This document shows, piece by piece, positions 51,107 through 62,091 of a stretch of DNA of 64,000 bases. The stretch lies in contig NC_133123.1 of NCBI RefSeq assembly GCF_033568475.1, forward strand, positions 2,356,001 to 2,420,000, read 5' to 3'. The DNA is from Henckelia pumila (taxonomy: Eukaryota; Streptophyta; Magnoliopsida; Lamiales; Gesneriaceae). A program made the position numbers and the translations under genes. Below the pieces are notes generated by a model that did not search any database, was not told the DNA's origin, and was given only the letters and a program-made list of their open reading frames with translations. The stretch's first letter is position 1; each line of letters opens with the position of its first letter.

Positions 51107-52889
51107 TACAAAATAAAAATAAAAAATCAACTTGCATTGCATGGGAGTGCGGGCAAAAGGAAGAAATGTGGTAAAAAAAAAAATAAAAATCAACGAACGA
51201 ATGAGCATTGTTTTTACTTTTTAGTACTCCGTGTTCCAACGACGCAAGCAACATGCCAACAAACGTATGAAATGAGGAGTGAGTATCTATCTATCTATCT
51301 ATTACTGCTTTTTGATTGCATACTGATCGACTTTGCTCCCATAAAGTTAGAAGCTTCATCGATATTTGTACACATAGAATTGCGTTTTCTTTCCTTCTAC
51401 CCTCAACCCTCTCGCTTTAGCTTGCTCGATCTCTTTAATTTTTTTTTTTTTATTATTAAATCTTTTTTGTAAACCAGATTATATATTATATATATATTAC
51501 ACACTTTACTTAGATTTTACAAATTTTAGTGTCGTTGATAATGAGTTTTCGGATTTGGCAAATAAATTTATAAGAAGTCATGGTTACAAGTAAGAATAAA
51601 TTTACAAGTACGAGGCACCATCGATTTGGTGTTATCACAATTCAAAGATGATACCAAAGGAATATGGAGGTGTAAAGAAGATAAAAGAGCATGAAAGTTC
51701 GATACTCTTTGTCGGCTTTCACTTCCCAAATACAGAAATTTTGGATCCATCTTTGGGTTTCTAGCTACATTTTCTTTACTCTTTCGTAGCATATCAGGGC
51801 TAATATTTTCTTGATTAATTATTTAATCTAGATAACATTCTTTAAGACTTAAATCACAATAAAGTAGAGTCAAAAGAGGGTACTTAATTACATAGAAAAT
51901 CAAATCACTACGTACAGATCCGTTAATTATATATCTGATACTTTCTTAAATTAAATTTTTTTATTTTACGTATGATTTTATTTTAAAAATCCAATCTGTT
52001 TCTTTCTTCTTCTTCTTCTTCTTCTTCTTCTTCTTCTTCTTCTTCTTCTTCTTCTTCTTCTTTTTTTTATAAATAAAATAAAAGCCAATTAATTTCTTTA
52101 CGTCATTGTGATTTAAACAGTTATTACACTATTCACAATCACTATAGCTAGCGACGCCATGTTCTATGGCTTTAATTTAAACCCTTCCGTTTTCTTAATC
52201 AAGCTGATTCACGAACACGCATCACTTTGGTGTTACCCAAAGTATTAATATAGTGTTCGACAGAATTTCTAAGAAATAATTTTTAACTTTTTATTCATAA
52301 AATTTTAAAATTTTGAGAAAAAATATTGATAATTACTTCGTAGAAGTTCTCTAAAACACTAATTAGAGATCGGTACATTCGGATATATATATATTTGTAA
52401 TATTACACATTTTGTAACTTGCAGAATTTATGGTATAATATAACAATATATAAGAAATTTTTTAACTTGAAAATTCTTTGGTATATAATATGACAATATT
52501 TATAAATATATTTGGAATTATAGAATGTTCTGTAAAAGGCTTTGCGGCCAAACAGACAATAATCGTTTTAATAATAGTAAAATTAATATTTTATGTTATA
52601 ATTTCACTTTAAAAAATTAATGAAATTAGTTCAATCTCATCTTTTACTAGATAATAATAAAAATCTCTTTTATAATTTGGAAATCATTAAATAAGTAGGC
52701 TTAAACTAAAACAAGGGTGCTTACCTAGTTAGGGAAACCAAATATCAATTCATGGTAAAATTCCAAACCTCTTAACAATTAGAAGCACTATATATAATAA
52801 AGTACTTATGACTGATTTTTTTTTTAAATAAAAAAAAACCTAAAATTTCCAGTATAATAGAGAAACGATGAAATCCCTCAAGTAATCAA
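51107..52889. other. Intergenic DNA with a (CTT)n microsatellite, 3' flank of APL
   Basis: No gene is supported. The part near 52889 is likely the 3' untranslated region of APL. Confidence 0.5.
52006..52062. repeat. (CTT)n microsatellite
   Basis: About 18 near-perfect CTT units in the 3' flank of APL. Confidence 0.9.
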
Positions 52890-54577
52890 TCACCCGAATG
52901 GCGAGTTCCGGCCATGAGACACTCCGCCGGCACTGATTGCATGGGGGTTCATCCGGCGAGGAGACGACGGCGGCCTTTGGAGCTTCACCGCATCAAATTT
53001 CTTCTCCCTCATCGCGTCGTGATCATCGCCTGACAAAACGGGCTTTGCCTCGTAAAAATCCCCTCCCGACGTTTCAATGTCATCAATATTGCATGATGCA
53101 GCAGCTGTGCCCAATTCCTGAAGCCTCAGATCATCGGCCCAAACATAAGGGCTTTTCCCCGTGTTGCTGTTGTATGAATTCGGCCTCTTTCTCGTCAAGA
53201 AATTGTCGTTGTTGTTGTTGTTGTTGTTGCTCCGCATGAACGAATCCATGGACGATGATCTCTCCAATATGGTTTGATGATGAAGTTGATCGAGATGATC
53301 ACTACTTCCGTAAATGTTGAGATCTTGAAGAGATGGGAAACTCATGGCGGAAACTTCAGGGTTTATATTAGGCAGCTTGTTGTAGCTGGCGGCCGCCATG
53401 TTTTCTCCTGCCAAAGTTTGACATGCTTTTTCAAGAATGGACTGCATGTATTTCCCTTGAGCCTCAATTCTCAGTTGAAGATGTCTTTGCACCTGTAAAA
53501 TTTATGTATATGACTTGTAAGATTTTTTTATAATTTCATTGAATTAATATGCATGAATACTGATCTGTAACGAGAATATATATATAATATTACCTCTAGT
53601 TGTTCATGGAGTCTTCTGTTCACCTCCATTTGCATCCTAATCAGGTCAATTATATATATATAGTTCTATTTATTCAATCAATTAATCGTCAAAGTACCAA
53701 CCCATGAAGATAATGAAACACCACGTACTCATTCATGTTGCGTCCAAGCATCCCAGACGACGATGCAATGTTGTTCCGTTGAAGTTCTAAAGATGAAGCT
53801 ACGTACAACAAGTAAATTATTTGATCATTCATACTTTTCAAAAGGGTAGACTCAAGATTGAGAAATTAATACAAAAAATGGTACTGCGTGCATATAAATC
53901 TATTAACCTATGAGAGTTAATTATTAGAGACAAGAAATTAATATATCTTAATTAATTACCATCTTTCATTGAATGTTCACTAAATTCTTTGTGAGGCTGC
54001 TTTCCAAGCCTGAATTTCTGAAAGTACAAAGCCAAGAAATGAGTTATATATAAATCACAGCTGCATATAAAAAAATTTGATATATGTAATTAAAAACTAA
54101 GGATTCAGTGCACAAAAAGGAAGATCATGACACACACACACACACACACATATATTATATGTCCCATGATAGATATATATATATAGAAAAAAAAAACCTG
54201 AAGATGGCTCTTCAGATGATATAGAGTCAAACCCTTGACCCCCATAACTCTCATGATAGTCTTTGGCGTCGCCTCTAGAAGATCACAAATCAAATTACAG
54301 ATAACGTAACCAAGGAACTCATGATTTTCAACAACCGATATCGATCATTGAAAATGATAAATATGACGTACAAAAACGTGTGTATATACTAAATTAGATA
54401 CATACTATCAGGTCCCCCGAGTTGAGTAACAGCATCGACGAATCGTTCGTGAAGCTCAACGGTCCACCGGAGACGAGGCTTTGGATCAGTAGTAAGAACA
54501 AGGCCCGAATCTCCTTGAACACACATATTGGAGCGGTCGTGAGGATTCATACTTGATGGTTTCTTGGAATGGAACAT
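52890..54577 (-). CDS. APL: APL, MYB-CC (GARP) transcription factor of phloem identity
   Basis: Six exons, 54406-54577, 54198-54274, 53960-54017, 53729-53798, 53594-53636 and 52890-53492, encode 340 aa; all introns are GT-AG and the frame closes. The single GARP/MYB repeat starts at KPRLRWT (about 33) and contains ATPKTIMRVMGVKGLTLYHL and KSHLQ. The MYB-CC coiled coil with the LHEQLEVQRHLQLRIE motif spans about 126-165. The start (MFHSKKPSSMN, MCVQGDSGLVL), the RNMNEMQMEV and ACQTLAGENMAAA stretches and the end GRNSPFG match Arabidopsis APL (AT1G79430), which is required for phloem sieve-element and companion-cell identity. A run of seven Asn (residues 229-235) is encoded by a GTT/AAC microsatellite. 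A (CA)n tract lies in one intron near 54131-54151. Confidence 0.95.
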
Positions 54578-55337
54578 TATTCTCTCTACTTTCTCTCACT
54601 ACTGATATCGAATAAGAAGATATTCAAGAACAAATGCTAGCTGTACGCTTCAGAGAGAATAGGGTCCGGTTTTGAAGAGGGAGAAAAGGGAATTAAGACT
54701 GTGTTACTCTAATTAATAGACAGTACCGGTATGTAATGTAATTTAACCCCAATGAAAAATAACAATAATAATAATAAAAGATAAAAGTAAATAAAATTGG
54801 CATTTGTTCTATTTCCAAGTCACCTTTACTCAAATTGTGCAACTCATTAACTCCTTAACAGTTTATATACAATATATGACTCGCTAAAATTTGAAATTAA
54901 CAAAACATTAAATAACTAATATTTCAAGATTAAGGTTCTTTATTTTGATAGTCTTTAAATTTCTCAGAAATACACACACAAAATTTATTTTTACGTATGC
55001 ACACAAAATATGCTTGGTAGTTAATTAATTAGCTATCAATCTCAGTAGCTAAATCTTATTTGTTGCGGTCAATTAGTTGATCAGTTTTCATGCCCATTAA
55101 AGTATATTTAATTTACTCCGTACACATTACTGCCCCTTGAATTTTGTGTTATTATCATAAAAATCATGCATAATTCGTCCCAAGAATTATAGATTATAAA
55201 TTATTAATTCTACATTAATTGAAATCAAATAACAATATCTCGTAATGACAATATTAAAATTTGATCCATGCATAAATTAACTTATAATATAAAAATGATC
55301 AGGAATTTAATTTATAAGTTAAGTGAATGCATTCTCG
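54578..55337. other. Upstream region of APL
   Basis: Leader and promoter side of APL, AT-rich, no other feature supported. Confidence 0.5.
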
Positions 55338-55494
55338 ATCGATGAAACTTAAAGATGTAAATACATATTAAAGTATATTGTCTTTAAATGATTGAAACTA
55401 TTCAAATTATATATATATATATATATATATCGATGAAACTTAAAGATGTAAATACATATTAAAGTATATTGTCTTTAAATGATTGAAACTATTC

Positions 55495-55561
<67 letters not shown>
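55338..55561. repeat. 91-bp tandem duplication with unequal (AT)n tails
   Basis: The unit beginning ATCGATGAAACTTAAAG occurs at 55338-55428 and again from 55429. The 70-base unique part looks identical in both. Each ends in an AT tract: about 22 bases in the first, about 62 in the second (55499-55561). Confidence 0.85.
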
Positions 55562-55565
<4 letters not shown>

Positions 55566-56885
55566 CAAACATTGGATTACTATAGATGGTCAATAAAAAA
55601 AGTTAAGAGTAGCCAAGTAGGGTCTTGAACATCAATGCGCAAAGCAAGCAATAAATCTATAGCTTCTCTCCTTTTTAGTTCTAAAGCTTGGGGAGTTCAA
55701 TATCTCCAGTGCTTTTGTGGGATAGAAGATTTGCATGCCCCTTCACTTTCTATTACAAACCACAGACAGACAAACAAAAACAAAAGTCCCAATTCCCAAA
55801 ACACACACACACACACACAGGTTTAATGAAAAAAATTCTAAAATTATGCAAAGCCAGCCTCATCACACAAATTAATCTCTTTTCATACTTCGTATTCATA
55901 TTACAACATTAATGCAATTAAATTAGATAGAAATTTGAGGTACTTAATTTATGTTTATATATATGTATTTGATTACAAGATGGGGTCAAGCTTTTTCACT
56001 ATCACCCGAGTTCGCGGAAATACATTTATTTTTACATGTTTAATTAATTTGAATGTGCCTATTAAATAGTCTATGACTTATTCAGCTGATTAGCTGCCCC
56101 ATTATTACATATATAAAAGGGCATGCATCAAAAGTTGAGGTTTAACTTTTAGTGGCTCATTTAATCTATAATAATAACAATAAAATCAAATTATATTATA
56201 GTAAAAAAATAAATCAAATATTGAAAAAGCGGGTTGGATAGATATGGGGATGCTTGCTTGAATTTTAAGCATCTTCATATGCTTTCTCGAATTTATTCCT
56301 CAAATTGAATATATTCCTCCTCCTTTGAGTTCAATAAGCGCGCGGGACCATACGTACATACATTATATATAATATTCTTCCAAACTTTTTACCACTTTGA
56401 TTTGATTAAATGGGTGCGATTTTAATTAAATCACACGCACATACCCAATTTAACCATAACAGAGCCCTTGTAAATTTTAGTTTTATTATGGGTGATAGAG
56501 TGAGTGAGTCAACTCGATCGGTTTCTAATCTTATTGGGAATCTGATTCGTGCAGGGACCATTTGATTTTCATGGGCTTCTTTTTATCTCAAAAGTCTAAA
56601 AACGTGGAGGCCTTCAAGATTAAGACTCCAGGTTTTACAAATTTATCCGAAATATATACGAGTAATCTCTTGTTAGACGAGTGAAAATTAACAATACTAT
56701 CAATATAATAACAATATTTTTTCATGAATTTATTCTCATGGACTCATATTTGTTTTTTTCCTAATATACATATATAATATTAAGTTTTCAGAAAATTATA
56801 TGTTGGTCTTCCGATCCACTCTATATGTTATCATGTGATTTTGGTCTTCCACTCTATATGTTATCAAATTCTAGTTTTATCATTG
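55562..56885. other. AT-rich intergenic DNA
   Basis: No gene is supported. A short (CA)n run lies near 55800-55820. Confidence 0.5.
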
Positions 56886-57109
56886 CCCCCAATGGGGTGT
56901 CCAAGTTGGAAGAGTTGGTGAACTCTTGACCATAGGTCAGGAGTTCGATTCTCCTTGCCAACACCTTCTTGGACTAGCCTGTCACACATGTCTTGCCTAG
57001 TGTGGTTTACCTGACTGACCTAGTTTGCAGGCTATTGCGTTAGTCCGGGAGTTTACCCAGAGTGCACCGAAAGGTAGCGGCTGCGGGTTTTCACGTCACA
57101 AAAAAAAAT
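56886..57109 (+). mobile_element. Au-like SINE, full length
   Basis: The unit has a tRNA-like head with box B-like GGAGTTCGATTCTCC, and a body with GACTAGCCTGTCACAC, GGCTATTGCGTTAGTCCGG and GGTAGCGGCTGCGGGTTT, which I recognise as the angiosperm Au SINE pattern. It ends in an A-rich tail. Target duplications TTCTAGTTTTATCATTG (56869-56885) and TTCTAGTTCTATCATTG (57110-57126) differ at one position. Confidence 0.88.
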
Positions 57110-57126
57110 TTCTAGTTCTATCATTG

Positions 57127-57859
57127 TTGTATTTGCAATTTTAGTATTCTTTTTTTTTATGATGTGACATACTTCCAATGAAAAAAAAAACAATTGTCAA
57201 AATTTAAAAAATACAAGACTAAAATTGAAATTATATAACCTAGAGAACCAGAATGAAAAAAAAAAAAAAACAACAACAAATATATAAGAGACTGAATGCA
57301 AATTGAGATTTGATTTTGATTTTCCAACAAAGACGATCAATCAGTTTATTCATTTTGATTTTGTTTATTATTATTATTATTATTATTTTAGAATCAATGC
57401 TACATGAAGTTTTCATATTCGCTATTTTTGACTTTTAATTAAATCGATTAAACGGATCATTTTGGTTGAAGTTAAATTTTATCATCCTTAATTTTGATAA
57501 TATTATTATTTATTATTTTTTGTTAATTTAATTTTATCATTAATTTTTTTCTTATGATTTATTATTATTAATATCAATATTACTATGTACTTTATCTAAA
57601 TAATAAATAAAAACAATGCTTATCAAAATAAAAAATTATATTTCATCTGTTTCATATCAATAGAAAAGTGTGTGTCACACATATTAAAAAAGTGTTTGAG
57701 AAAGTAAATTTTAAAAAATAATTTCTGATTTTGCCCTTATTTAATGAAGATTTTAATAGATAAAATAATTATACAAGTAGGTAATGATATTAATTTAATT
57801 GGGATAAGTTGATAAAATTAGAATAGAAGATATATATAACACGAAATATGGAAATTACA
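57127..57859. other. AT-rich intergenic DNA
   Basis: No gene or bounded repeat is supported. Confidence 0.5.
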
Positions 57860-58083
57860 CTATATATTTGCGATGAATGAAAAAAAAATGTAGCATAAAT
57901 GAGTGAGACTGATAGAGTAAAAAAAAACTAAGGGCGGGGTTCAAGAACAATTAAAAGATAATCTCGTGACTATATATTTGGAATAGATGAAAAAAAAAAT
58001 AGCATAAATGAGTGAGACGATGAAAATAAAAATAAAAAATAAAAATCTAAGGACTGGTTCAAGAACAATTGAAAGGTAATCTC
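57860..58083. repeat. 110-bp imperfect tandem duplication
   Basis: Units at 57860-57969 and 57970-58083 share CTATATATTTG, GCATAAATGAGTGAGAC, GGTTCAAGAACAATT and GTAATCTCG-like motifs in the same order, with indels in A-rich runs. Confidence 0.7.
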
Positions 58084-59182
58084 GGGACCCTTAGCCCATT
58101 GAGGAGGAAAGGCTATGCGCCGAATGTGACTAGAAAAATATTAAAAAAACAGAAAATCCAACTTCTAATAAAAGCAATAGTGCGCAACGAATTGATCGTC
58201 CATTCTAGTCACAGTGTGATATTTACTAAAATGGAAGAGTTTAATCCAACATTCGAGTCCAACAAAAACCAAGAGCTTCAAATCCGGAGATCAATTTGGA
58301 ACCAAACAAAGAGTGTTAGAGGATATCGAGAGGGTGTCTCGGTGTAGCTTTTTTGACGCTCAAGTCAAAGACGTGAACGATAAAAAAAAAAAAAAGAGGA
58401 GCTCGGGCGCCCCTCGAAATAAAAGTGAATGCTTTGAAAATGAAGTTAGAAAATTCGATATTTATAGGGAGAATGTAGTGGACCGTGCATATACTGTAGG
58501 AGATCACGTGAGTGAGACTCACACGTTTGTTCATCTAAGACTCACCTTTCTAGGGCGATTCAAAGTATGATCTCGTTTTTGAGACGAAGTTGAAGCTAAG
58601 GGATCATCCATTTCGGGTAAGCTCCACCCTAGCTACTCTCATTCTCACCCTCAACTCCTCGACTCATTGCCACCTTCTCACCTTCCCATCTCGTATGCTC
58701 CCAACTCCTAGATTCATCCTTAGCTCCTAAGCAGATCCTTACCTTCCAAACTCCCAAGTTCATCCCTAACTTCTTAGATTCCTCTTACTTCATCTTCACC
58801 CTTATCATCTTCCTTGGATACATATCCAATTCCAACATGCCTCCCCTCGACCACTTACCATCATGACCATGGGCTATCTCACCACTTAGAACTGGACCCG
58901 AGCCTTGTTTCTTGGCTTTGGACTCTAATTGAGCTTAATGATGTGATGTACCCATTTGTGGGGTTATCACCACGGTTGAGCGTAAAAAAACACGCGGAAA
59001 CTGATTCAGGATACTAACGACAAAATCTCAAATAACAGTTTCATCAAATTGCAGCAAAATTAATTGTGCCATCTGATGGAAAATATAATTGAATCTACAA
59101 CTATAATGGTGTGAAATGCTAGAAATACCACGATAATCTAGAAATCTTAAGGATAGTAACATGAAATTTACAATGGAACTCA
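58084..59182. other. Repeat-like DNA of unknown type, including a C/T-rich block
   Basis: Open frames here have no family signature. The block at about 58625-58830 is C/T-rich and built from irregular copies of motifs such as CTCCCAACTCCTAGATTCATC and TTAGATTCCTC. It looks like a decayed low-complexity repeat rather than a gene. Confidence 0.35.
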
Positions 59183-59390
59183 GAGCATCCATATTGGTGC
59201 ATTATTTGATGCGCGCTATTAACACCAAATAATGTTAATATCAATTAATGCACCAATGTGAGACACAAATTAAAAATAAAGATGAAAAATGGGATAGTGG
59301 GGTCCATAGTGTGTTAATAATTGAAAGATATTAATATAATAAGTGTGTATCATGTGAATCCCACGTTTTTTACGGACCAATAGTATGCTC
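59183..59390. mobile_element. MITE with 3-bp target duplication, Harbinger/Tourist-like
   Basis: The left end GAGCATCCATATTGGTGC and the inverted right end GAGCATACTATTGGTCCG enclose 208 bp. TCA flanks both sides (59180-59182 and 59391-59393). A 3-bp target fits PIF/Harbinger-type elements, though that superfamily prefers TWA. Confidence 0.7.
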
Positions 59391-59487
59391 TCAAAATAAA
59401 CCTAGAATTCTAGAGCCGTGAAATTCGGAGAAAATATTGCATAGTGCAACGATTTTTGTTGGTGATGGTTCACGTGTCGTGTCTTTT

Positions 59488-59835
59488 TTTGAGAATGAAA
59501 ACATATTATAAATCATAAAGAGAATTCGATACAATCCAATCCGAAAATACCCCATCAACCCAAGAGAATGGTGATGGATTAGAAATAGGAAATTTTGCAA
59601 TACAATGAGCAAGTTTATTAGCTTCGATTAACATGATTAATAGCAATAAAAACATCAGACACAAGCAGAGAACGAATATCCGCTACAATATTTCCAACTG
59701 GCTCTCGAATTTCCTCCGAAGAAGTCACTACTTGGACAGCAATGGAAGACTCGGAAGAAACATGAACCATAGTACAACTTGTAGAAATTGCAAAATAAAG
59801 ACCATGGAGAATGGCAGTAAGCTCAGCTGCTAGGA
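59488..59835 (-). pseudogene. LINE 3' end with RNase H-like domain, truncated
   Basis: On the minus strand the sequence reads as the C-terminal RNase H-like domain of a plant LINE: LAAELTAILHGLYFA, then VHVSSESSIAV, then INHVNRS followed, after a one-base frameshift near 59625, by ANKLAHCIAKF and SWVDGVFSDWI to a stop. An A-run at about 59487-59493 forms the 3' tail. Only about 350 bases of the LINE remain. Confidence 0.6.
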
Positions 59836-59849
59836 CAACGCAAAACCCT

Positions 59850-60100
59850 GTAACTTTCGAGGACATAATCTTTAATTTGAGTCATAAAACCCGTGAAAAT
59901 CACATAGACAAAGCAATGCTGATGTGGAGGAAGGGTAATCCCTTGGCCAGTCAAAGGATTGCACATAACGTAACTATAAAGTATAAAGTCGACCATTCTC
60001 CAGAGCAGGACCAAAGAGTAATAGCCCATCGCCGACGCCGACAAGTAAATTGTGTAATCCATAAACAAGCCTAATTTCGGGTACAGTAAACAAGTCTAAA
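59850..60100 (-). pseudogene. F-box-associated domain fragment
   Basis: The minus strand carries VPEIRLVYGLHN and GDGLLLFG in one frame and MCNPLTGQGITLPP with YRVLR in another, which is the order of the F-box-associated domain of plant F-box proteins (compare the usual VCNPLTKQW-TLPP). The two parts are separated by a frameshift near 59970. No F-box motif is present. It abuts the LINE RNase H fragment, and the join lies at about 59835-59850. Confidence 0.45.
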
Positions 60101-60349
60101 CAGTTGATACCGAGCGAACAGTCACGTAATGGTAGCTTTATCCTTGCATTTATTTGACGTTTTAATTTTTTATTTTATTCAAAAAGAGTCTGATAATTTG
60201 CATGTACTCTGTGAAGAGTGTCTCTCAAGAATTGGCCCAAATGCAACTTGGTTTAGCTTCTGTTTCGGCCCTAGTTATAAAATGACTAATTGGGCCCTAA
60301 GTCTCGTTATTGGGTGAAGGGAAAAACTAAAAGTGCAAATTTAGTTGAC

Positions 60350-60690
60350 AGTTATTTTCTGCTGCCTGGCTTGAACTGAAAGGGGGACCCAGCTGGCTGG
60401 TCAATCTCAGAGATCTTATCGGCGTATTTTTGCCCCTCCTCGGTAGTTCCGTAGCAGGTTTTTTCGGACGTTTTCTAGGAGCCTGATGTCGGTTAAACCC
60501 GACAAGCTATACTCTAATCGATAGTGGCTCCATAAAGTTTACTTTGAGAAAGAAAAGGGGCGCCCTGGCTGCCATCCAACTAAAGCGCTAACGAGCAAGA
60601 AAGGGCCCCCCTAACATCCTTGTCCAGTAGGCCTGCGCGTGTTGGCATGGAAGTAAGCCCGGTAAACTGATTCCATTCTGCTACTAGGGT
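60350..60690 (+). other. Nuclear copy of mitochondrial DNA (NUMT) with a nad5 fragment
   Basis: Bases 60424-60480 translate without a stop into 19 residues, VFLPLLGSSVAGFFGRFLG, which is the N-terminal region of mitochondrial NAD5 (complex I). The first codons of nad5 and all that follows the match are absent. The surrounding 340 bases have about 50% GC, far above neighbouring DNA and typical of plant mitochondrial DNA, so the NUMT is probably larger than the coding match and mosaic. Confidence 0.7.
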
Positions 60691-61280
60691 TCCAAACCTT
60701 CCCCTTAGGCATTTCCACGATTAAATAATATTTCATTCTGGTTGTTGCCACCAAGTCTCTTGCTCCTATTAAGCTCAGCAGTGCTACCTCTGGCATTTTC
60801 ATCTCTCAAGAGAAATATGCCAATAATCTGAGGGTTTTAAATTATATTGAAATCTCCTTGAATCAAAAGGCAAAAGAAAATCGAGACACATCAAGTAAGG
60901 ATTCAAGATCAAAGGGAAAAGAAAGAGCTAGAATCAAGAGGCACGAAGAATACTAGAATTGACCAGTGATCATCCGATGCACTGAAAGAAACAGTAAGAT
61001 GGCCTAATAATGTTTTGTTCTCTAGAACTCAAGGATTGAATCTTGAGCTGTAATTCTCTATTATGGAATTGGTTTGTAATCGAATGTTATTTTGTGTTTG
61101 CCAATAAAATAAGTGGATCGCTCCCTCGTTAATGTAAACCAAATTCAAGGTTCAAACCACCTAATTTTATGTGTTCTTGCTTGATTTGTGATTCAATCTT
61201 ATATCTTTTGTTGGATTTGGTTATGTGGTTTTTTTCATTGTTATATTGTTTTCCCCAATACCAATATACTCTTTATTCTT
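60691..61280. other. Repeat-derived DNA, possibly an LTR fragment
   Basis: The stretch at about 61070-61200 (AATAAAATAAGTGGATCGC through TTTTATGTGTTCTTGCTTG) reads like the R-U5 side of a copia LTR on the plus strand. No second copy is present in the window, so this is a weak call. Confidence 0.25.
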
Positions 61281-62091
61281 TGTGACGCCCGGGGTTGAGA
61301 AGGCGGGGAGTGATTGTTGGTGCCAAGAGGTTGCACAGACAATGAGCCGCTCCTGGTAGGCTTCTGGGCGGAGGGAGACATGAATGAGCCCATCGCGTGC
61401 TGAAATGAGAGAGATTCTGAGATTGTGTAGGTATGGGGCTGCATAGTTGAGGAGACCTTAAAAGATTTCATATGTACTACTCATATCAAGTAGGTGTATC
61501 GTATTTTTGGGTTCTCATCATATAAAAACTTCAAAGTTAAGCGTGCTTGACTTGGAACAATTTTAAGATGGGTGACCCCTAGGAAGTTTTTCAAGGTGCG
61601 TGTGAGTGAGGACATAAACACGTTGGAAAGACTCGTATTAATAAAGTGGGTCATTACAAATGGTATCAAAACCAACCTCTCTTAGTACGGTATGGTTTGG
61701 GGACAAACCAAGCGGAAGCTGGTGGGCATGTGACGTCCGGGGTTGAGGAGGCGGGGAGTGATCGTCGGTGCCAAGAGGTTGCACGGACAATGATTGGCTC
61801 CTGATAGGCTTCTAGGCAGAGGGAGACATGAATGAACCGATCTCGTGCTGAAATGAAAGGGATTATGAGACTGTATAGGTATGAGACTGCATAATTGAGG
61901 AGGGCTTAAAAGATTTCATATGTACTACTAATATCAAGAAGGTGCATCTTTTTTTCGGGTTCTCATCATATAAGAACTTCAAAGTTAAGCGTGCTTGACT
62001 TGAGACAATTTTAGGATTAGTGACCCCCTGTGCGTGTGAGTGAGGACATAGCACTCTGGAAAGACTCGTCTTAATACAGTAGGTCGTTACA
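61281..62091 (+). mobile_element. Cassandra-type TRIM element (LTR kin, non-coding)
   Basis: Two direct LTR copies, 61281-61658 and 61729-62091, start TGTGACG and end TTACA. Just after the first is a primer-binding site beginning TGGTATCAAAACCA (61661), as for initiator tRNA-Met. A purine-rich tract precedes the second LTR. Each LTR holds a 5S rRNA-like stretch (AAGTTAAGCGTGCTTG, then GGTGACCCC), at about 61513-61600 and 61960-62040, the hallmark of Cassandra. Flanks TTCTT and TTCTC form a near-perfect 5-bp target duplication. The element looks structurally whole but is naturally non-coding. The LTRs differ at very roughly one base in ten by eye, so the insertion is old. Confidence 0.88.

Noticed and set aside
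52937-53498. Plus-strand open frames opposite APL
   Set aside because: They are antisense shadows of the last APL exon; the Cys run comes from the Asn microsatellite.
58069-58570. Small genes on the plus strand
   Set aside because: The overlapping frames have no recognisable family, no splice context, and lie in repeat-like DNA.
60424-60480. Functional nad5 exon
   Set aside because: Only 19 codons match, the start is missing and the frame meets unrelated sequence on both sides; a nuclear copy of mitochondrial DNA explains it.
61513-62040. Two 5S rRNA genes
   Set aside because: The 5S-like stretches are diverged and sit at the same place in two direct LTRs with a primer-binding site between them, which is the Cassandra TRIM structure.
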